A stretch of DNA of 7,654 nt from Nanobdellota archaeon (GCA_018894775.1 JAHIPG010000097.1:1-7654); one strand, 5' to 3'. Counted from the stretch's first letter, positions 1 through 5,754 are shown. Program-made: numbers and translations. The notes: generated by a model from the letters alone, not told the origin.

Positions 1-251
1 AAAAATTGCTGAAAAAAGAGATAGAAAAAAGCGCGGATAAAGAGTTTAAACAGCTTTATAATCATATCAAAGGATTCACGGATGATATTAAGGTGGAAAA
101 GCTAAAAGAAGCTAATATGCTCTTAAACCTGTCATGCTTGGTTTACAAAGACAAGCTAAAAGAGCTGGGAGCAAGTCTTGATAAAATTAACAAATCAAAG
201 GAGTTTTCGGTAAGGTTTACCGGGCCTTGGCCTCCATACTCATTCGTATAA
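1..251 (+). CDS. gvpL: GvpF/GvpL family gas vesicle protein, C-terminal part (5' end outside window)
   Basis: This is the C-terminal portion of a gas-vesicle accessory protein. The frame is open to the left edge, so the TTG or ATG-like codons near the edge are not the true start. About 82 residues are visible. They end in GPWPPYSFV, the signature end of the GvpF/GvpL family, preceded by a LSCLVYKDK stretch that matches MSCLVHKNK in the complete family member at 3142-3795. In known systems GvpF and GvpL are minor structural or assembly proteins that interact with GvpA and other accessory Gvps. The next gene is GvpM-like, and gvpL-gvpM is the order in haloarchaeal clusters, so GvpL is the more likely identity. 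That choice is inference from gene order. The family call is firm. Confidence 0.88.
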   Translation, partial: KLLKKEIEKSADKEFKQLYNHIKGFTDDIKVEKLKEANMLLNLSCLVYKDKLKELGASLDKINKSKEFSVRFTGPWPPYSFV

Positions 252-252
252 A

Positions 253-798
253 ATGGAACCTACAAGGGAAGTTAACGCAACATTAGTGGATTTATTAGAC
301 AGGGTTCTGGAAAAAGGGCTTGTAATCAATGCTGACATAATCATATCAGTAGCCGGCGTACCCTTGGTAGGCATAAACCTTAAAGCAGCGCTTGCAGGCA
401 TGGAAACCATGCTAAAGTATGGCATGATGAAGGATTGGGACCAGGCACAAAGAGCAATCGCAAGAGTGGAACAGGTAAAGATTCCATTGCTGGAGGGGGA
501 AGAAGTAATGCTCAAAACGTTCGGCTCACTTTACTACAGCGAGGGAATATACAGCGCATGGAGAAAAGGACAGGTTTATGTTACCAATAAAAGAGTATTA
601 CTTTTCAGGAAGGAGCCTGAAGAAATGTTATTCAAAGCAAACATTAACAGGATAAAAAACGTAACAAACGGAAAAGAAGGAGATAATGAGGAACTTCATA
701 TCACGTTAAATGATAACAACATAATAAAACTTCATTCAAATAATAGTAAAGAACTTAAAAATGCCATCCAAAAAAGGATTATGGCTATCGCAACATAA
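253..798 (+). CDS. gvpM: GvpM-type gas vesicle protein fused to a C-terminal PH/GRAM-like domain
   Basis: The protein has 181 aa. Residues 1-70 closely resemble haloarchaeal GvpM, from the MEPT start through ADIIISVAGVPLVGINLKAA to the MKDWD region. This belongs to the GvpA/GvpJ/GvpM structural superfamily of small hydrophobic gas-vesicle proteins. Haloarchaeal GvpM is only about 84 aa, so roughly 100 residues here are extra. Residues about 80-181 look like a bacterial-type PH or GRAM-like domain: a GEEVML opening, a tryptophan and glycine before VYVTNKRVLLF (108-118), then alternating beta strands and a closing helix. Such domains often bind lipids or proteins. The start lies 1 nt after the upstream stop with no ribosome site, so translation is probably coupled. 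The GvpM half is well supported; the PH-like call rests on pattern recognition. Confidence 0.87.
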   Translation: MEPTREVNATLVDLLDRVLEKGLVINADIIISVAGVPLVGINLKAALAGMETMLKYGMMKDWDQAQRAIARVEQVKIPLLEGEEVMLKTFGSLYYSEGIYSAWRKGQVYVTNKRVLLFRKEPEEMLFKANINRIKNVTNGKEGDNEELHITLNDNNIIKLHSNNSKELKNAIQKRIMAIAT

Positions 799-801
799 GA
801 A

Positions 802-808
802 GAGGTGA
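802..808 (+). promoter_or_regulatory. Ribosome binding site of the gvpG-like gene
   Basis: GAGGTGA lies 9 nt before the ATG at 818. It is the clearest Shine-Dalgarno sequence inside the gvp operon; the genes starting at 253, 1232 and 3142 have none that is obvious. It also decides the start against an out-of-frame ATG at 810. Confidence 0.7.
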
Positions 809-817
809 GATGATAAA

Positions 818-1228
818 ATGTTCGGATTTGCAAAACGATTTTTACAATTTCTTGGGAGCACAGCAGACTTGCAACGTTTTGGGAAATGGAAAAATGACTT
901 AGAGGACGCTTTAGAGCAGCTTGAAAAAAGATACAAGGGAAAGAAGATAAGCCAGGAAACATACAAAAAAGAGAAGGCTGATATCAACAAAAAGTTAAGA
1001 GAATCAAAAAATAAACCCAAAAAACAGCTTGAAGACTGGGATGAAATAAACAGACTAGAAGATGAGATAAAGAAACTTGAAATTAGATACAAGGAAGAAC
1101 ATATGGGTAAAAAAGAGTATGAAGAAAGAAAAGCTATTCTAAAAGAAAAATTAAAAAAATCCAAAAAGCTCATAAAAAAATCAAAAGAAAGATTAGAAGA
1201 ATCTAAACTTCATGAAACAAGACTTTAA
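818..1228 (+). CDS. gvpG: GvpG-like coiled-coil gas vesicle accessory protein
   Basis: The protein has 136 aa and is rich in K and E. A short hydrophobic N-terminus (MFGFAKRFLQFLG) is followed by long amphipathic helices. Residues about 26-60 follow the GvpG pattern: a Leu-rich helix, then GKKISQETYKKEKADI, matching the family's G-E-I-S-E-E-E-Y/F turn and second helix. A second copy of the pattern follows at about 72-105 (LEDEIKKLEIRYKEE, then a GKKEYEERKAILKEKL helix), so the protein seems to be a GvpG-like unit duplicated in tandem. Classical GvpG is about 80-90 aa and is an accessory protein needed for gas-vesicle assembly. A generic SHOCT-like helical hairpin would look similar, but its place between gvpM and gvpF/L favours GvpG. 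Confidence 0.6.
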   Translation: MFGFAKRFLQFLGSTADLQRFGKWKNDLEDALEQLEKRYKGKKISQETYKKEKADINKKLRESKNKPKKQLEDWDEINRLEDEIKKLEIRYKEEHMGKKEYEERKAILKEKLKKSKKLIKKSKERLEESKLHETRL

Positions 1229-1231
1229 AAC

Positions 1232-3145
1232 ATGGATATTTTCAAAAAACAACTGCTTCTCTTTGGAGGCAAGGGAGGAACCGGCAAGACTACTCTAGCT
1301 GCTGCAACAGCGCTGCAGGCAGCCAAGCAGGGCAAAAAAGTCCTTGTATTCTCAACAGACCCTGTACTCTCTCTTTCAGACTCTTTTGACAAAAAGATAG
1401 GGGATAAGGTTACAAAGATTACAGAAAATGTTGACGCATTGGAAATCGATGCAGAATCGCTTCTGGAACAATTTAAGGAGGAAAATGGTGACATATTCAG
1501 GGAGATAATTAACGAAGGAACTTACCTGGATGATGAGGATATAAACAATTTTGCAAAGCTTTCCCTGCCAGGAATGGATGAAGTGATGGCCTTGATCAAA
1601 ATAATGGATTTCCTGGATGAGGCAGAATACGACATGTATATTTTAGACACTGCACCTACCGGTCATACTATGAGGCTGTTAACCCTCCCAGCACTTATGA
1701 GCAAATGGGTTGATGTGCTGGCTGAGATGCACGGCAAAAAGAAGCTCTTAATGAAAACATTCACAGGCAGGACAGTAGATGACAGATCAGATAAGTTCCT
1801 GAAAAAGATGCGCCAGGATATAAAAAGAGTTATGTCAGCCCTAACTGATTCTGGAAAAACACAGTTTACAATGATAACAATACCTGAAGCATTGGGAGTC
1901 TATGAAACTAAAAGGTTCATGCAGATGCTTGAACATAATAATATCCCTGTAGGAAGTATAATGGTAAATATGGTAATTCCGGTTAACAAGTGCGATTATT
2001 GCATAACAAGGAGGAAACAGCAACAGGGATACGTGAAAGAACTTAAAGGAGCATTTTCAAATTATAATGTTAAAGAAATCCCCTTGTTCCCTCATGAATT
2101 AAAAGGTCTAAAAGACCTGCTCATATTCAGTAAGGCATTATACAGCAAAAATTATGAGCTTAAAATCATAAAATCTTTAAGTTTTGAGATATTTTCAAAA
2201 GAAAAATCAGAAATACACAGCATTCTAAAAAACAAAGATCTTAAACTGCTTCTCTTTGGAGGCAAAGGCGGGACCGGCAAGACTACAGTAGCTGCTGCAA
2301 CAGCGCTACAGGCAGCCAAGCAGGGAAAAAAAGTCCTTGTATTCTCAACAGACCCTGCACATTCATTATCTGATTCCTTCAACTGCAGTATTGGGAATAA
2401 AATAACAAGGGTAACAGACAATGTTGATGCATTAGAAATAGACGCAGAAAAACTCTTCAAAGATTTAAAAGACAAATATAAAAAAGAGATCAAATCATTT
2501 TTTGAAGGCACTTTCAGGTCAAAAAAAGGAGTGGGATTAAGACTTCCGGTCGATGAGAAAATAATGGCTGATCTTTTCGACTTGAGTCCTCCGGGTGTGG
2601 ATGAGCTCATGGCACTAAAAAAGATAATTGATTTCATAGAAAGCAAGGAACATGACTTATACATACTAGACACAGCACCTACAGGCCATACTATAAGGTT
2701 GTTAGCTTTGCCGGATACAGCTATAGACTGGGCCAAGGTTCTGATACAGATAAAAAGAAAATATCCTATCATAGGGGATGTTGGTGAATCACTTAAAACA
2801 ATGCTTGACACTGTCAAGAAAGCTAAGAAAGTCATTACAAATCCCAAAAAGACACAGTTTGTTACAGTGACGATACCTGAAGCATTAGGAGTTTACCAAA
2901 CAGAAAGGCTTGTCAACAATCTTGATAAGCTCAAGGTTGCATCAGAACATACTGTAATTAACAAGTTAGTGCCAAAAAACAAGTGCAGCTTGTGTTCGTC
3001 GCAAAGAAAACAGCAGATTGGTTACGCTAAAGAGCTGAAGAAAAGGTTATCAAAGCATAAAATAACAGTTATGCCTTTATTTCCGCATGAAATAAAAGGG
3101 CTAGAAGATTTAACAGAATTTTCAAAAGTTTTATTCAAAAAATGA
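1232..3145 (+). CDS. Tandem Get3/ArsA-family (TRC40-like) ATPase with two CxxC domains
   Basis: The 637-aa protein consists of two complete Get3/ArsA ATPase domains (about 1-320 and 335-637). Each has a deviant Walker A, GGKGGTGKTT (12-21 and 343-352), keeping the signature lysine, and a switch I STDP with the catalytic-type aspartate (D43, D374). Each also has a DTAPTGHT switch II (from D139 and D480) and a CxxC followed by RKQQ (C254/C257 and C585/C588). CxxC is the zinc-linked dimer motif of Get3; bacterial ArsA arsenite pumps lack it. Get3 delivers hydrophobic tail-anchored proteins to membranes. Here the two halves could form a pseudo-dimer within one chain. Domain 1 has VL where domain 2 has the usual AH after STDP. 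The gene starts 3 nt after the gvpG-like gene and overlaps the next gene by ATGA, and no ars genes are near. A role in handling hydrophobic Gvp proteins is inference. Confidence 0.9.
   Translation: MDIFKKQLLLFGGKGGTGKTTLAAATALQAAKQGKKVLVFSTDPVLSLSDSFDKKIGDKVTKITENVDALEIDAESLLEQFKEENGDIFREIINEGTYLDDEDINNFAKLSLPGMDEVMALIKIMDFLDEAEYDMYILDTAPTGHTMRLLTLPALMSKWVDVLAEMHGKKKLLMKTFTGRTVDDRSDKFLKKMRQDIKRVMSALTDSGKTQFTMITIPEALGVYETKRFMQMLEHNNIPVGSIMVNMVIPVNKCDYCITRRKQQQGYVKELKGAFSNYNVKEIPLFPHELKGLKDLLIFSKALYSKNYELKIIKSLSFEIFSKEKSEIHSILKNKDLKLLLFGGKGGTGKTTVAAATALQAAKQGKKVLVFSTDPAHSLSDSFNCSIGNKITRVTDNVDALEIDAEKLFKDLKDKYKKEIKSFFEGTFRSKKGVGLRLPVDEKIMADLFDLSPPGVDELMALKKIIDFIESKEHDLYILDTAPTGHTIRLLALPDTAIDWAKVLIQIKRKYPIIGDVGESLKTMLDTVKKAKKVITNPKKTQFVTVTIPEALGVYQTERLVNNLDKLKVASEHTVINKLVPKNKCSLCSSQRKQQIGYAKELKKRLSKHKITVMPLFPHEIKGLEDLTEFSKVLFKK
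1253..1363 (+). repeat. Copy 1 of a near-identical P-loop DNA repeat (copy 2 at 2246-2356)
   Basis: The 111 bp coding for the first P-loop segment match 2246-2356 at 104 of 111 positions by hand count, with one amino-acid change (L22 versus V353). The similarity stops sharply just after the STDP codons. Confidence 0.8.
2246..2356 (+). repeat. Copy 2 of the near-identical P-loop DNA repeat
   Basis: This is a direct repeat of 1253-1363, offset by exactly 993 bp (331 codons). It keeps even synonymous codons, unlike the rest of the two ATPase halves. Confidence 0.8.
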
Positions 3146-3795
3146 ATTACGTATACTGCATAATAAACAAAAATATTAAGCAAAGTTTTGGCTACATAGG
3201 TGTAGAAGACAAGGAAGTTTACACGATACCCCATAAAGACGTAAGCTTGGTCGTGCACGATTCTGACAAAGAAGCAAAACTAAACGTGGAGGATCATTTG
3301 ATATGCCATCAGTATGTTATAAGTTTCTTAACGAAAAAATTTAATACAGTTATACCATTTGGCATGAATACTTTTATCAAAAAAGAGAAGGCAGAACCTT
3401 TTTTAGAGAAGAATTATGAAACATTCAAAAAAAAGCTGGAAAGCCTTAAAGACAAATCAGAATTTATTGTTCAAATATTCTATGACCCTGAACCTAAAAA
3501 ATCTGAATTAAAAGGGAGTGTAAAAGATTACATTCTCAAACAGAAAAAGCTAAGAAAAGATGTGTTGGAAGAATTAACAAAATTTAGAAAAAAATTTTAC
3601 AACCAGATCAAGGAAATTGTTGATGATATAAAAATAAAAGAGGATGAAGATGATGAAAAGCCTTTACTCAGCATGTCATGTCTTGTGCATAAAAATAAGG
3701 TCAAAGAACTTCAAAAGTCGTTAAGGAATATAAGCAGTAGACAGGGGTTTAGAGTCCATTTTAGCGGACCTTGGACGATTTATTCTTTTGTATGA
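3142..3795 (+). CDS. gvpF: GvpF/GvpL family gas vesicle protein (complete)
   Basis: The protein has 217 aa, close to haloarchaeal GvpF (about 213). It opens with YVYCII, the usual first beta strand of the family, has the VIPFGM segment in the middle of the N-terminal domain (about residue 70), a lysine-rich helical stretch (about 120-165), and ends in GPWTIYSFV (209-217). GvpF contacts GvpA in known systems and is thought to help start or control vesicle assembly. The start overlaps the ATPase stop as ATGA, so translation is coupled. The gene is a distant paralogue of the partial gene at 1-251. Its last 35 bp are also the 3' end of a gene on the other strand. GvpF versus GvpL cannot be settled from sequence alone; the family is clear. 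Confidence 0.9.
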   Translation: MNYVYCIINKNIKQSFGYIGVEDKEVYTIPHKDVSLVVHDSDKEAKLNVEDHLICHQYVISFLTKKFNTVIPFGMNTFIKKEKAEPFLEKNYETFKKKLESLKDKSEFIVQIFYDPEPKKSELKGSVKDYILKQKKLRKDVLEELTKFRKKFYNQIKEIVDDIKIKEDEDDEKPLLSMSCLVHKNKVKELQKSLRNISSRQGFRVHFSGPWTIYSFV

Positions 3796-4222
3796 CTTCT
3801 TTTACCCCTGAAAATAGGGTGGAAGCTAGTAATGGTTGGGCATATTTGAACAGCTTAACCCTGCCTTTCCTGAAAATTATGTTATTGTGTATTATTTTCA
3901 TGTTGCCAAATTCTGGTGGGTTTTCCAGTAATTCAAGAAAGTATTTTTTATGTATCCCTACAGCCATATCTGCGTAGATGTGTTCTGTTAGAAATTTTAG
4001 CTTACCTTTTTTTACAGCGATTATGAAACTTGTCTCTGGTGTTCCTATTAAGTCTATTCTTATAGATATGTTATCCAATCTTTTTGCTAAGTCACGGATG
4101 AATTTTTCTTTGCTCATCCGTTCAAACACCTCTTCAGCTTTAGATATTAGTAATTCTTCAGATAAACGTCTTTTCTTTTTTCCTCTCTCCTCCTTGTCAT
4201 GGATTGTTCTATAGTGTTTCAT
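3761..4222 (-). CDS. Hypothetical protein, possible SCP2-like fold
   Basis: The protein has 153 aa. The first 20 residues are very basic (MKHYRTIHDKEERGKKKRR), followed by a helix with EELLISKAEEVFERM. Residues about 45-135 alternate short beta strands and turns: IRIDLIG, SFIIAVKKGKLKFL, ADMAVGI, then a KYFLELLENP helix and NNIIFRKGRVKLFKYAQPLL. That pattern resembles the SCP2 (sterol-carrier) fold, which holds lipids in a hydrophobic tunnel; this is a pattern judgement only. The N-terminal YRTIH matches YDPVH and YVAIH in the two genes upstream on the same strand. It starts 24 nt after the acidic gene with no clear ribosome site. Its 3' end overlaps gvpF/L by 35 bp tail to tail. Confidence 0.7.
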   Translation of the reverse strand: MKHYRTIHDKEERGKKKRRLSEELLISKAEEVFERMSKEKFIRDLAKRLDNISIRIDLIGTPETSFIIAVKKGKLKFLTEHIYADMAVGIHKKYFLELLENPPEFGNMKIIHNNIIFRKGRVKLFKYAQPLLASTLFSGVKEVIQKNKSSKVR

Positions 4223-4246
4223 AAAACTTAATAAGAATATTTTTTA

Positions 4247-4564
4247 TTAAAATGATCCTTCCTTCTCTTCTTTCTCTTCTTCAGGTTCTTCTTCCTTCTC
4301 TTCTTCTTTTTCTTCTTCAGGTTCTTCTTCCTTCTCTTCTTTCTCTTCTTCCGGCTCTTCTTCCTTCTCTTCCTCTTCTAGATCTTCTTCAATTTCTTTT
4401 TCCATTTTCCTTGCCTCCGCTGACGTTGATTCTTCCTTCTTTTGTTTTGTTTTTTTACGCTTATTATATTTCTTCTTAGGTTCAACCTTTTCTTCTTTAG
4501 ATTGTCCAACTGCAGAAACACCTAATGTTTTCCTCTTATGGACAGGGTCATAATTTTTTCTCAT
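4247..4564 (-). CDS. Small protein with basic N-terminus and long acidic Glu/Lys/Pro repeat tail
   Basis: The protein has 105 aa. Residues 1-17 (MRKNYDPVHKRKTLGVS) match the next gene upstream (MRKEYVAIHQRKRLGIS) at 10 of 17 positions. A lysine-rich stretch (about 25-45) follows, then a glutamate-rich tail from about residue 53 with three repeats built on EEPEEEKEE, ending GSF. No enzyme domain is visible and the tail is probably disordered. A GAGGT lies 8 nt before the ATG, inside the end of the upstream gene, and the gap between the two genes is 6 nt, so they are one transcription unit. Function is unknown. Because the neighbour carries the same head on a basic tail, charge pairing between the two proteins is a reasonable guess. 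Confidence 0.75.
   Translation of the reverse strand: MRKNYDPVHKRKTLGVSAVGQSKEEKVEPKKKYNKRKKTKQKKEESTSAEARKMEKEIEEDLEEEEKEEEPEEEKEEKEEEPEEEKEEEKEEEPEEEKEEKEGSF
4256..4395. repeat. Tandem low-complexity repeat coding for the acidic tail
   Basis: On the + strand this reads as CTTCTTCC-rich units marked by TCAGG at 4281, TCAGG at 4317 and TCCGG at 4350. Spacings of 36 and 33 bp equal 12 and 11 codons. It encodes the proline-punctuated glutamate repeats. Confidence 0.75.
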
Positions 4565-4570
4565 AGTTCT

Positions 4571-4801
4571 TTACCTCTTGCTCTTTTTGGATCGTCCTTT
4601 TTTCTTTTTACCTTTTTTCTTAACTACCTTTTTCTCAACTGCCTTTTTCTTCACTACTTTTTTTAATTGTGTTTTCTTTTGTTTTTTATGCTTTTTACTC
4701 TTCTTGTGCTTTTTCAGCTTTTTTACTAGTTTTGCAATATTCTCAGAAACGGAAATGCCTAATCTTTTCCGCTGATGTATAGCAACATATTCTTTTCTCA
4801 T
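4571..4801 (-). CDS. Small, very basic lysine-rich protein (histone H1 tail-like composition)
   Basis: The protein has 76 aa, more than half K or R. The head MRKEYVAIHQRKRLGIS is shared with the acidic neighbour. The body is repeated KKHKK, KKVV and KKK segments ending GRSKKSKR. Such composition occurs in nucleic-acid-binding tails, but no folded domain is visible and no function is assigned. The ATG is preceded by GAGGTG with a 5-nt gap, a strong ribosome site, and by TATA-like sequence in the divergent intergenic region, so this is the first gene of the minus-strand group. The long low-complexity reading frame could be suspected as an artefact, but the ribosome site and the shared head argue that it is real. 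Confidence 0.72.
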   Translation of the reverse strand: MRKEYVAIHQRKRLGISVSENIAKLVKKLKKHKKSKKHKKQKKTQLKKVVKKKAVEKKVVKKKGKKKKGRSKKSKR

Positions 4802-4828
4802 ACTTTCACCTCATTATATAAATTTTCC

Positions 4829-4838
4829 TTTTATATAT
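4829..4838 (-). promoter_or_regulatory. Probable TATA box for the minus-strand gene group
   Basis: On the minus strand this reads ATATATAAAA, an archaeal TATA-like box 28-37 nt before the ATG at 4801, which would give a very short leader. A second candidate, TTTTTATAAA, lies near 4859-4868 and would give a leader of about 35 nt. Confidence 0.4.
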
Positions 4839-4878
4839 CCTTTTAATCATCCTTTTTTGTTTATAAAAATTATTATAG

Positions 4879-4893
4879 TATCGAAATTCGATA
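4879..4893. promoter_or_regulatory. Palindrome TATCGAA-A-TTCGATA at the lipoprotein promoter
   Basis: Perfect 7-bp arms around one central base run directly into the TATA-like box (4891-4898). This is the position where archaeal repressors or activators often bind. Confidence 0.45.
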
Positions 4894-4898
4894 TAAAA
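4891..4898 (+). promoter_or_regulatory. Probable TATA box of the lipoprotein gene
   Basis: ATATAAAA would place the transcript start near 4918-4925, upstream of a strong ribosome site GAGGTGAT (4943-4950) that sits 6 nt before the ATG at 4957. Confidence 0.5.
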
Positions 4899-4956
4899 AA
4901 AAGATTTAATAGGCGGATAATCTCAAAACAATCACTAAGAAAGAGGTGATTTTTAA

Positions 4957-5517
4957 ATGAAATCAAAAGTCGTAGCAGTTTTAATGATTCTGCTAGTGTC
5001 CCTATTCATCGCAGGGTGTGAAAGCCTTAAAGAAATAGACGTGAATAAGCCAATCTTTGGAGGTGCTAAAGAAGCAGAAGAAGCAACTCCAGTAGAAGAA
5101 GAAATAGAAGCTGAACAACCTGCTGAAGAGACTGAACAACCTGTTGAGGAAGAAGAAATCGTAGCTGAGTCAGAACCAGAAACTGCTCCAGAAGAAACAA
5201 CCACTCCACTTCCTGAGGAAACAGAACAATCTGAAACAACAACCATGGCAATAACACCAGAAATAGCCAAGCCACTAGATATTGTAACAATCAAAGTCAT
5301 TCCAAACGAGGAATATGGCTATAAGACAACAATAAAAATTTATGACTCAAACGAAGAAAAAATTAAACAAGTCTATATACCAGGCTGTGGAAGCATCTGC
5401 AAAAAAGAGAAATCAATAACCTTCAAAGTAGAATACAGCTGGAAAGGAGATTACTGTGCAAGAGTAGTAGATGTAGAAACTAACAAAGAAGTAGGAGATT
5501 GTTTCAAAGTAGAATAA
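4957..5517 (+). CDS. Secreted lipoprotein with acidic Glu/Pro/Thr linker and four-Cys C-terminal domain
   Basis: The protein has 186 aa. Residues 1-20 are a signal peptide (MKSKVVAVLMILLVSLFIAG) ending in a lipobox I-A-G-C, with C21 the likely lipidated residue, so it should be anchored outside the cytoplasmic membrane. Residues about 38-97 form a disordered linker rich in E, P, T and A. Residues about 98-186 look like a beta sandwich with C144, C148, C167 and C182. The ending (F-K-V-E-Y-S-W-K-G-D-Y-C to D-C-F-K-V-E) matches the protein encoded at 5894-6328, so the two are paralogous in this domain. The cysteines probably form disulfides, consistent with export. A strong GAGGTGAT ribosome site fixes the start. 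Function is unknown; a surface-binding role is only a guess. Confidence 0.85.
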   Translation: MKSKVVAVLMILLVSLFIAGCESLKEIDVNKPIFGGAKEAEEATPVEEEIEAEQPAEETEQPVEEEEIVAESEPETAPEETTTPLPEETEQSETTTMAITPEIAKPLDIVTIKVIPNEEYGYKTTIKIYDSNEEKIKQVYIPGCGSICKKEKSITFKVEYSWKGDYCARVVDVETNKEVGDCFKVE

Positions 5518-5522
5518 TAATT

Positions 5523-5711
5523 ATGAAGGAAAAAGATTTATTCAAAAAACAGAGAGAACTAGTAATAAAGTTAATTCGCAATAGTAATAGGATTTTGAAT
5601 GATTCAACAATCTTGAAGATAATAACAAAGATATACTCTAAAAAGAAGTTGAACAAAAAAGAGATGAGCGTATTAGAAAAAAAAACATCTTCAAAAAAAA
5701 GAAAGAAATAA
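5523..5711 (+). CDS. Small basic hypothetical protein
   Basis: The protein has 62 aa when started at ATG 5523 (MKEKDLFKKQRELVIKL). An in-frame ATG at 5499 would overlap the lipoprotein gene and is less likely. Residues 1-45 predict amphipathic helices with I/L spacing, and the tail is lysine and serine rich (SSKKRKK). It begins 5 nt after the lipoprotein stop, so it could share its transcript, but no ribosome site is visible. No family is recognised. It may be a real small gene or an AT-rich chance frame; two T6 tracts directly downstream fit the end of a transcript. Confidence 0.42.
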   Translation: MKEKDLFKKQRELVIKLIRNSNRILNDSTILKIITKIYSKKKLNKKEMSVLEKKTSSKKRKK

Positions 5712-5719
5712 CAAACCAC

Positions 5720-5737
5720 TTTTTTACCAAATTTTTT
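5720..5737 (+). terminator. Tandem poly-T terminator
   Basis: Two T6 runs (5720-5725 and 5732-5737) follow the small basic ORF, as expected for archaeal oligo-T termination. Confidence 0.5.
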
Positions 5738-5754
5738 ACCCAAAAAACCTTTTG

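Noticed and set aside
736..1173. Minus-strand open frames opposite the GvpG-like gene
   Set aside because: The S/F-rich composition is the reverse of AAA/GAA-rich coding sequence on the + strand; there is no ribosome site.
2152..2847. Long minus-strand open frame of 231 codons opposite the ATPase
   Set aside because: It is the antisense shadow of the second Get3-like domain; its sequence mirrors the P-loop codons and shows no family features.
1232..3145. Arsenite-pump ATPase ArsA as the function of the tandem ATPase
   Set aside because: Both domains have the Get3-type CxxC, no arsB, arsD or arsR is nearby, and the gene is embedded between gvp genes. The doubled layout alone resembles ArsA.
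4256..4395. CRISPR-like array
   Set aside because: The repeat units are directly adjacent low-complexity codon repeats without spacers.
4252..4775. Leucine/phenylalanine-rich plus-strand frames that look like membrane proteins
   Set aside because: They are the complements of Glu- and Lys-rich repeats in the minus-strand genes, which have good ribosome sites and a shared head motif.
5066..5290. Leucine-rich minus-strand frame
   Set aside because: It is the shadow of the E/P/T linker in the lipoprotein gene.
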